Source of the DNA: Allobosea sp. 117
GTDB taxonomy: Bacteria; Pseudomonadota; Alphaproteobacteria; Rhizobiales; Xanthobacteraceae
Direction: 5' to 3'
NCBI RefSeq assembly: GCF_000702305.1
Contig: NZ_JNLC01000017.1
Coordinates: forward strand, 62,001 to 126,000
DNA: 64,000 nt
Shown: positions 59,752 to 64,000 of the stretch, piece by piece
How the letters are laid out: each line of letters starts with the position of its first letter
Position numbering within the stretch: position 1 is the stretch's first letter
Position numbers and translations under genes: made by a program
The notes under the pieces: generated by a model
Told to the model about the DNA's origin: nothing
The model's database searches: none
The model's input: only the letters and a program-made list of their open reading frames with translations

Positions 59752-61107
59752 ATGCCCATCGAGATCCTGATGCCGGCCCTGTCTCCGACCATGGAGAAGG
59801 GCAATCTCGCCAAATGGCTCAAGAAGGAAGGCGACAAAGTCGCCCCCGGTGACGTCATCGCCGAGATCGAGACCGACAAGGCGACCATGGAGGTCGAGGC
59901 GATCGACGAGGGAACCCTCGCAAAGATCGTCGTGCCCGAGGGCTCGCAGGACGTGCCTGTAAACCAGCTCATCGCCGTGCTGGCGGCCGATGGCGAGGAC
60001 GTGAGGGCCGCGGCCGCCTCGGGCGGTTCCGCACCAAAAGCAGCCGCCGCGCCCGAGCCGGCCAAGGTCGAAGCTCCGAAGGCAGAGCCTGCCAAGGCCG
60101 AGGCGCCCGCTGCCCCGGCTCCGGCCGCGCCGGCTCCCGCAGTCGCCCCGGCAAGCAATGGTGACCGCGTCTTCTCCTCGCCGCTCGCCCGACGCCTCGC
60201 CAAGGATGCCGGCATCGACCTCTCGAAGGTGAAGGGCTCCGGCCCGCGCGGGCGCGTCGTCGCCGCCGATGTCGAGGCCGCCAGGTCCGGCGGGACGGCG
60301 GTCGCCGCCGCTCCCGCGGCCAAGGCTCCGGCCGCACCGCCCGCGCCCGTGCAGGCACCGAGCACGGTTCTGGAGCAGGCCAGGGCCTATTACGAGCCGG
60401 GCACCTATGAGGAGGTTCCGCTCGACGGCATGCGCCGCGTCATCGCCCAGCGCATGACCGAGGCGCGCCAGACGGTGCCGACTTTCTATCTCAACGTCGA
60501 CTGCGACGTGGATGCGCTTCTGAAGCTGCGCGAGGAGCTGAACAAGTCGGCGCCCGAGAAGGACGGCAAGCCGACCTACAAGCTCTCGGTCAACGACTTC
60601 GTCATCAAGGCCTATGCGCTGGCCTTCCAGCAGGTGCCGGAAGCCAACCAGGTGTGGGGCGGCGACCGCTATCTGCGCCTCAAGCACTCCGACATCGGCG
60701 TCGCGGTGGCGATCGACGGCGGCAAGGGCCTGCTCACGCCGATCATCCGCAAGGCGGAGCTGAAGACGCTGTCGGCGATCTCCAACGAGACCCGCGAGCT
60801 GGCGCTGCGCGCCCGCAACAAGAAGCTGGCGCCCAACGAGTATCAGGGCGGCTCCTCGGCGATCTCGAACCTCGGCATGTTCGGGATGAAGAACTTCACC
60901 GCCATCATCAACCCGCCGCACGCCACCATTCTCGCGGTCGGCACCTCCGAGCAGCGCGCGGTGGTGAAGGGCGGCCAGCTCGCGGTTGCCACCCAGATGA
61001 CGGTGACGCTCTCCTGCGACCACCGGGTGATGGACGGCGCCGGCGGCGCGCAGCTCCTCACCGCCTTCAAGACCATCATCGAAAAGCCGATGTCGATGCT
61101 GGTGTGA
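59752..61107 (+). CDS. pdhC: Dihydrolipoamide acetyltransferase (E2)
   Basis: Core acetyltransferase of pyruvate dehydrogenase. It has 451 residues. One lipoyl domain (1-80, Lys43) is followed by a long Ala/Pro/Lys linker (about 85-140) and a peripheral subunit-binding domain (about 142-178, FSSPLARRLAKDAGIDLSKV). A second Ala/Pro linker leads to the catalytic domain (about 215-451), which ends SCDHRVMDGAGGAQLLTAF with the active-site His-x3-Asp-Gly. It starts 15 bases after pdhB. The symbol pdhC is used in rhizobia; aceF is the enteric name. Confidence 0.96.
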   Translation: MPIEILMPALSPTMEKGNLAKWLKKEGDKVAPGDVIAEIETDKATMEVEAIDEGTLAKIVVPEGSQDVPVNQLIAVLAADGEDVRAAAASGGSAPKAAAAPEPAKVEAPKAEPAKAEAPAAPAPAAPAPAVAPASNGDRVFSSPLARRLAKDAGIDLSKVKGSGPRGRVVAADVEAARSGGTAVAAAPAAKAPAAPPAPVQAPSTVLEQARAYYEPGTYEEVPLDGMRRVIAQRMTEARQTVPTFYLNVDCDVDALLKLREELNKSAPEKDGKPTYKLSVNDFVIKAYALAFQQVPEANQVWGGDRYLRLKHSDIGVAVAIDGGKGLLTPIIRKAELKTLSAISNETRELALRARNKKLAPNEYQGGSSAISNLGMFGMKNFTAIINPPHATILAVGTSEQRAVVKGGQLAVATQMTVTLSCDHRVMDGAGGAQLLTAFKTIIEKPMSMLV

Positions 61108-61121
61108 CGACCCAATTCGTC

Positions 61122-61251
61122 ATGGCCGGGGAAAGCCGAGGCTGCCGCCTTGGCGTCTTCCCAGGAGACGGCGACCACAGGTCGCCTTGCCCGGCCATCC
61201 ACATTTCTTGGCGGCGGACCGGGCACGGATGCCCGGATCAAGCCCGGGCAT
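61122..61251. repeat. Composite REP-like palindromic element between pdhC and lpdA
   Basis: Outer arms ATGGCCGGG (61122-61130) and CCCGGCCAT (61190-61198) enclose a perfect small hairpin GGCGACC/GGTCGCC (61170-61186). A second palindrome, ATGCCCGG (61229-61236) with CCGGGCAT (61244-61251), ends 15 bases before the lpdA start. Read in the lpdA frame it gives DARIKPGHDE, a recurring translation product of rhizobial REP elements. Almost the whole 159-base gap is this element. Confidence 0.7.
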
Positions 61252-61266
61252 GACGAAAGAACTGCG

Positions 61267-62688
61267 ATGGCTGGCACTTCCTACGACGTCATCATCATCG
61301 GCTCCGGTCCGGGCGGCTATGTCGCCGCCATCCGCGGCGCCCAGCTCGGGCTCAAGGTCGCGGTGGTGGAGCGGAGCTTCATCGGCGGCATCTGCCCGAA
61401 CTGGGGGTGCATCCCGACCAAGGCGCTGCTGCGCTCGGCCGAGATCTACCACTACATGGAGCACGCCAAGGACTACGGCCTGTCCGCCGAGAAGTTCGGC
61501 GCCGACATGCCGGCCATCGTGAAGCGCTCGCGCGGCATCGCCGAGCAGATGAGCAACGGCGTCGGCTTCCTGCTCAAGAAGAACAAGGTCGACGTGATCT
61601 GGGGCGCCGCCTCAATCCCCGCGCCGGGCAAGGTCACGGTCGCCGCCACCGATGCCGCAGCGCCGAAGGGCACGCTCGGCCCCGGCGACTACGCCGCCAA
61701 GCACATCATCATCGCCACCGGCGCCCGCCCGCGGGCGCTGCCCGGCATCGAGCCGGACAAGGACCAGATCTGGACCTATTTCGAGGCGCTGGCGCCCAAG
61801 GCACAGCCGAAGTCGCTGCTGGTCATGGGGTCTGGCGCCATCGGCATCGAGTTTGCCTCCTTCTTCCGCACCCTCGGCTCCGAGGTGACGGTGGTCGAGC
61901 TCTTACCGCAGATCCTGCCCGTCGAGGACGAGGAGATCGCGGCGGCCGCCCGCAAGCGCTTCGAGAAACAGGGCATCAAGATCCTCACCGGGGCCAAGGT
62001 CACCAAGGTGACCAAGGCCGCTGGCGGGGTGACCGCCACCATCGAGACCGCCGACGGCAAGACGCAGAACATCAGCGCCGAGAAGCTGATCTCGGCGGTC
62101 GGCGTGGTCGGAAATATCGAGAATCTCGGCCTGGAGAAGCTTGGGGTGAAGACCGATCGCGGCTGCGTCGTCATCGACGGGCTGTGCCGCACCAACGTGC
62201 CCGGCATCTACGCCATCGGCGACGTCGCGGGCCCGCCCATGCTGGCGCACAAGGCCGAGCATGAGGGCGTGATCTGCGTCGAGGGCATCGCCGGCAAGCA
62301 TCCGCATCCGATGGACAAACTGATGATCCCCGGCTGCACTTACTGCATGCCGCAGATCGCCTCGGTCGGCCTCACCGAGAAGAAGGCCAAGGAAGCCGGC
62401 TACGAGGTCAAGGTCGGCCGCTTCCCCTTCATCGGCAACGGCAAGGCGGTGGCGCTCGGCGAGGCGGATGGCCTCGCCAAGACGGTGTTCGACGCCAAGA
62501 CCGGCAAGCTGCTCGGCGCGCATCTGGTCGGCGCGGAGGTCACCGAGCTAATCCAGGGCTTCGTCGTGGCGATGAATCTGGAGACCACCGAGGAAGAGCT
62601 GATCAACTCCGTCTTCCCGCACCCGACGATTTCCGAAACAATGCATGAGAGCGTGCTCTCGGCCTATGGGCGCGCGATCCACATCTAA
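61267..62688 (+). CDS. lpdA: Dihydrolipoyl dehydrogenase (E3)
   Basis: FAD enzyme that reoxidises dihydrolipoamide in the pyruvate dehydrogenase complex. It has 473 residues from ATG 61267; longer in-frame starts read through the REP-like element and are rejected. The FAD motif is IIIGSGPGGYVAAI. The redox disulfide is Cys43/Cys48 in GGICPNWGCIPTK (CPNWGC rather than the common CLNVGC). The NAD motif is VMGSGAIGIEFASF, and the C-terminal His-Glu dyad lies in FPHPTISETMHES. Confidence 0.96.
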   Translation: MAGTSYDVIIIGSGPGGYVAAIRGAQLGLKVAVVERSFIGGICPNWGCIPTKALLRSAEIYHYMEHAKDYGLSAEKFGADMPAIVKRSRGIAEQMSNGVGFLLKKNKVDVIWGAASIPAPGKVTVAATDAAAPKGTLGPGDYAAKHIIIATGARPRALPGIEPDKDQIWTYFEALAPKAQPKSLLVMGSGAIGIEFASFFRTLGSEVTVVELLPQILPVEDEEIAAAARKRFEKQGIKILTGAKVTKVTKAAGGVTATIETADGKTQNISAEKLISAVGVVGNIENLGLEKLGVKTDRGCVVIDGLCRTNVPGIYAIGDVAGPPMLAHKAEHEGVICVEGIAGKHPHPMDKLMIPGCTYCMPQIASVGLTEKKAKEAGYEVKVGRFPFIGNGKAVALGEADGLAKTVFDAKTGKLLGAHLVGAEVTELIQGFVVAMNLETTEEELINSVFPHPTISETMHESVLSAYGRAIHI

Positions 62689-62721
62689 GGGGCGTCGGCA
62701 CCGCGCCGGCAAGGGGATAGA

Positions 62722-63000
62722 ATGGACACGTTTTCCGCGTTGAACGAGCCCGGCGTCGGCTGGCTCACCATGATCGTCATCGGCCTGCTGGCCGGCTGGA
62801 TCGCCGAGCGGGTCACTGCGAGCAATCAGGGGCTGCTCGCCAATCTGATCTTCGGCCTGATCGGCGCCTTCGTCGGCGGCAAGCTGGCCGAGTTCGCCGA
62901 GATTCCGGTGTTCGGCTTCTTCCGCACGCTGATCGCGGCGACGGTGGGCGCCATCATCGTGCTGTTCATCTGGCGCAAGCTGCGCGACCGTACGTCCTGA
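62722..63000 (+). CDS. GlsB/YeaQ/YmgE family membrane protein
   Basis: A 92-residue protein of the transglycosylase-associated (GlsB/YeaQ) family. Three hydrophobic segments (about 12-30, 38-55, 66-86) are linked by the family's Gly-rich pattern IGLLAGWIAERVT, LIFGLIGAFVGG and AATVGAIIVLFIWRKLR. Function is loosely tied to envelope stress and is not established. ATG 62722 lies 33 bases after lpdA, so it may be the last gene of that unit; this lpdA-GlsB-lipA order recurs in rhizobial genomes as far as I recall. Confidence 0.88.
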   Translation: MDTFSALNEPGVGWLTMIVIGLLAGWIAERVTASNQGLLANLIFGLIGAFVGGKLAEFAEIPVFGFFRTLIAATVGAIIVLFIWRKLRDRTS

Positions 63001-63007
63001 GGAAACC

Positions 63008-63035
63008 GGCGGCGCGGGGCCTTTTCCGCGCCGCC
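63008..63035 (+). terminator. Terminator-like hairpin after the GlsB-type gene
   Basis: GGCGGCGCGG (63008-63017) and CCGCGCCGCC (63026-63035) form a perfect 10-bp stem with loop GGCCTTTT. There is no T tract after it; termination or attenuation before lipA is plausible. Confidence 0.5.
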
Positions 63036-63134
63036 ATGCGCTTTCGGCGCAGCGGATGCGTCTTTCGCAGGGTTTCCTCACGGCCGCTTCGCGCTTAACT
63101 GAGGGGAACATCCCCAAGGTCTGACGGGTCCCGC

Positions 63135-64000
63135 ATGGTTGTCGTCGTCAATACGCTGAACCGGGCTCTCGATAAGCCGCGCCACCCCGAGAAGGCCAAG
63201 CGCGCCGAGACGCCGGTCCTGAAGAAGCCGGACTGGATCCGCGTGCGCGCGCCGGGCACGCCCGGCTGGGCGGAGACCGCCAGCATCGTGCGCGCCAACG
63301 GCCTCGTCACCGTGTGCGAGGAGGCGAGCTGCCCGAATATCGGTGAGTGCTGGCAGAAGAAGCACGCCACCTTCATGATCATGGGCGACACCTGCACGCG
63401 CGCCTGCTCCTTCTGCAACGTGCGTACGGGTATGCCGGGCCCGCTGGACGCGGACGAGCCGACGAAGGTCGCCGAGGCGGTGCTGAAGCTCGGGCTCGAG
63501 CATGTCGTCGTCACCTCGGTCGACCGCGACGACCTCGCCGATGGCGGCGCCGAGCATTTCGCCCGCACCATCCGGGCGATTCGGGCCGCGAGCCCGAAGA
63601 CCACGATCGAGGTGCTCACCCCCGACTTCCTGCGCAAGGACGGCGCGCTGGAGGTGGTGGTCGAGGCGCATCCCGACGTGTTCAACCACAATCTCGAATG
63701 CGTGCCCTCGCTCTATCTCACCGTGCGGCCGGGCGCGCGCTATTTCCATTCGCTGCGGCTGCTGCAGCGGGTGAAGGAGCTCGACGGCTCCATCTTCACC
63801 AAGTCCGGCATCATGGTCGGCCTCGGCGAGGTCAGGAACGAGGTGCTGCAGCTCATGGACGACCTGCGCTCGGCGGAGGTCGACTTCATGACCATCGGCC
63901 AGTACCTCCAGCCGACCCGCAAGCACCATGAGGTGAAGGCCTTCGTCACGCCCGAGGAGTTCAAGTCCTACGAGACCATCGCCTATACGAAGGGCTTCCT
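63135..64000 (+). CDS. lipA: Lipoyl synthase, 3' end outside window
   Basis: Radical-SAM enzyme that inserts two sulfurs into octanoyl-lysine, making the lipoyl groups carried by PdhB and PdhC. ATG 63135 opens [20 protein letters not shown]; about 288 of roughly 320 residues are visible before the window ends. The auxiliary cluster cysteines are in [17 protein letters not shown], and the radical-SAM CxxxCxxC is in [33 protein letters not shown] and GIMVGLGE are also conserved. Confidence 0.96.
   Translation, partial: MVVVVNTLNRALDKPRHPEKAKRAETPVLKKPDWIRVRAPGTPGWAETASIVRANGLVTVCEEASCPNIGECWQKKHATFMIMGDTCTRACSFCNVRTGMPGPLDADEPTKVAEAVLKLGLEHVVVTSVDRDDLADGGAEHFARTIRAIRAASPKTTIEVLTPDFLRKDGALEVVVEAHPDVFNHNLECVPSLYLTVRPGARYFHSLRLLQRVKELDGSIFTKSGIMVGLGEVRNEVLQLMDDLRSAEVDFMTIGQYLQPTRKHHEVKAFVTPEEFKSYETIAYTKGF

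Noticed and set aside
58195-61023. Very long open frame (about 940 codons) on the - strand opposite pdhB-pdhC
   Set aside because: It is antisense to unmistakable pdhB and pdhC, His/Arg/Gly-rich with no recognisable domain, and a normal by-product of high GC content.

Overview
The window is a GC-rich, gene-dense piece of an alphaproteobacterial chromosome. It is most consistent with the Hyphomicrobiales (Rhizobiales), and probably the Xanthobacteraceae/Bradyrhizobiaceae side. The reasons are the dnaE-rpsB-tsf-pyrH-frr-uppS-cdsA-rseP-bamA-lpx backbone, LpxI in place of LpxH, a ~330-residue RpsB with a C-terminal extension, a GTTC-N7-GTTC LexA box, a lipoyl domain on the pyruvate dehydrogenase E1 beta subunit, and a cyclic beta-glucan (ndv) locus of the Bradyrhizobium type. 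No rRNA, tRNA, CRISPR array, insertion sequence or prophage gene was seen, and no intergenic gap exceeds 300 bases.

Layout. (1) 1-16.9 kb, + strand: the 3' part of dnaE, the translation genes rpsB-tsf, pyrH-frr, then uppS-cdsA-rseP-bamA and the lipid A set lpxD-fabZ-lpxA-lpxI-lpxB. This is one continuous envelope-biogenesis block. dxr, which often sits here, is absent. (2) 16.9-23.2 kb: gltA and gltX (- strand), comEC (+), lexA (-). (3) 23.4-26.5 kb: an isolated allophanate hydrolase with a GntR regulator and a DUF3225 (HpxZ/AtzH-like) protein. (4) 26.5-35.4 kb, - strand: ppiD-trpE, trpG-trpD-trpC-moaC-moeA, with a serine hydrolase inserted on the opposite strand between trpE and trpG. (5) 35.5-38.6 kb: tpiA-secG-pyrG. 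(6) 38.6-54.7 kb: an accessory segment rich in carbohydrate genes. It holds a VOC protein, a flippase with a glycosyltransferase, the ndvB/ndvD/ndvC-like cluster, a small membrane protein, an EamA transporter, glmU-glmS, a glycosyltransferase with a UDP-xylose synthase-like SDR, and queF. It separates pyrG from eno, and kdsA, often found between them, is not present. (7) 54.8-64 kb: eno, a FtsB-like protein, the pyruvate dehydrogenase operon pdhA-(small membrane protein)-pdhB-pdhC-lpdA, a GlsB-type membrane protein and the 5' part of lipA.

How the genes connect: envelope assembly (undecaprenyl-PP, CDP-diacylglycerol, BamA, lipid A) and hexosamine supply (glmU/glmS) are core functions. The accessory segment adds periplasmic beta-1,3/1,6-glucan and probably xylose-containing surface glycan functions. 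LipA makes the cofactor that PdhB and PdhC carry on their lipoyl domains. I see no wholly new multi-gene system. The observations most worth follow-up are the divergently arranged ndv-like locus, the allophanate hydrolase module lacking its upstream amidase, a two-TM protein inside the pdh operon, REP-like palindromes next to pdh genes, and several strong unexplained inverted repeats.
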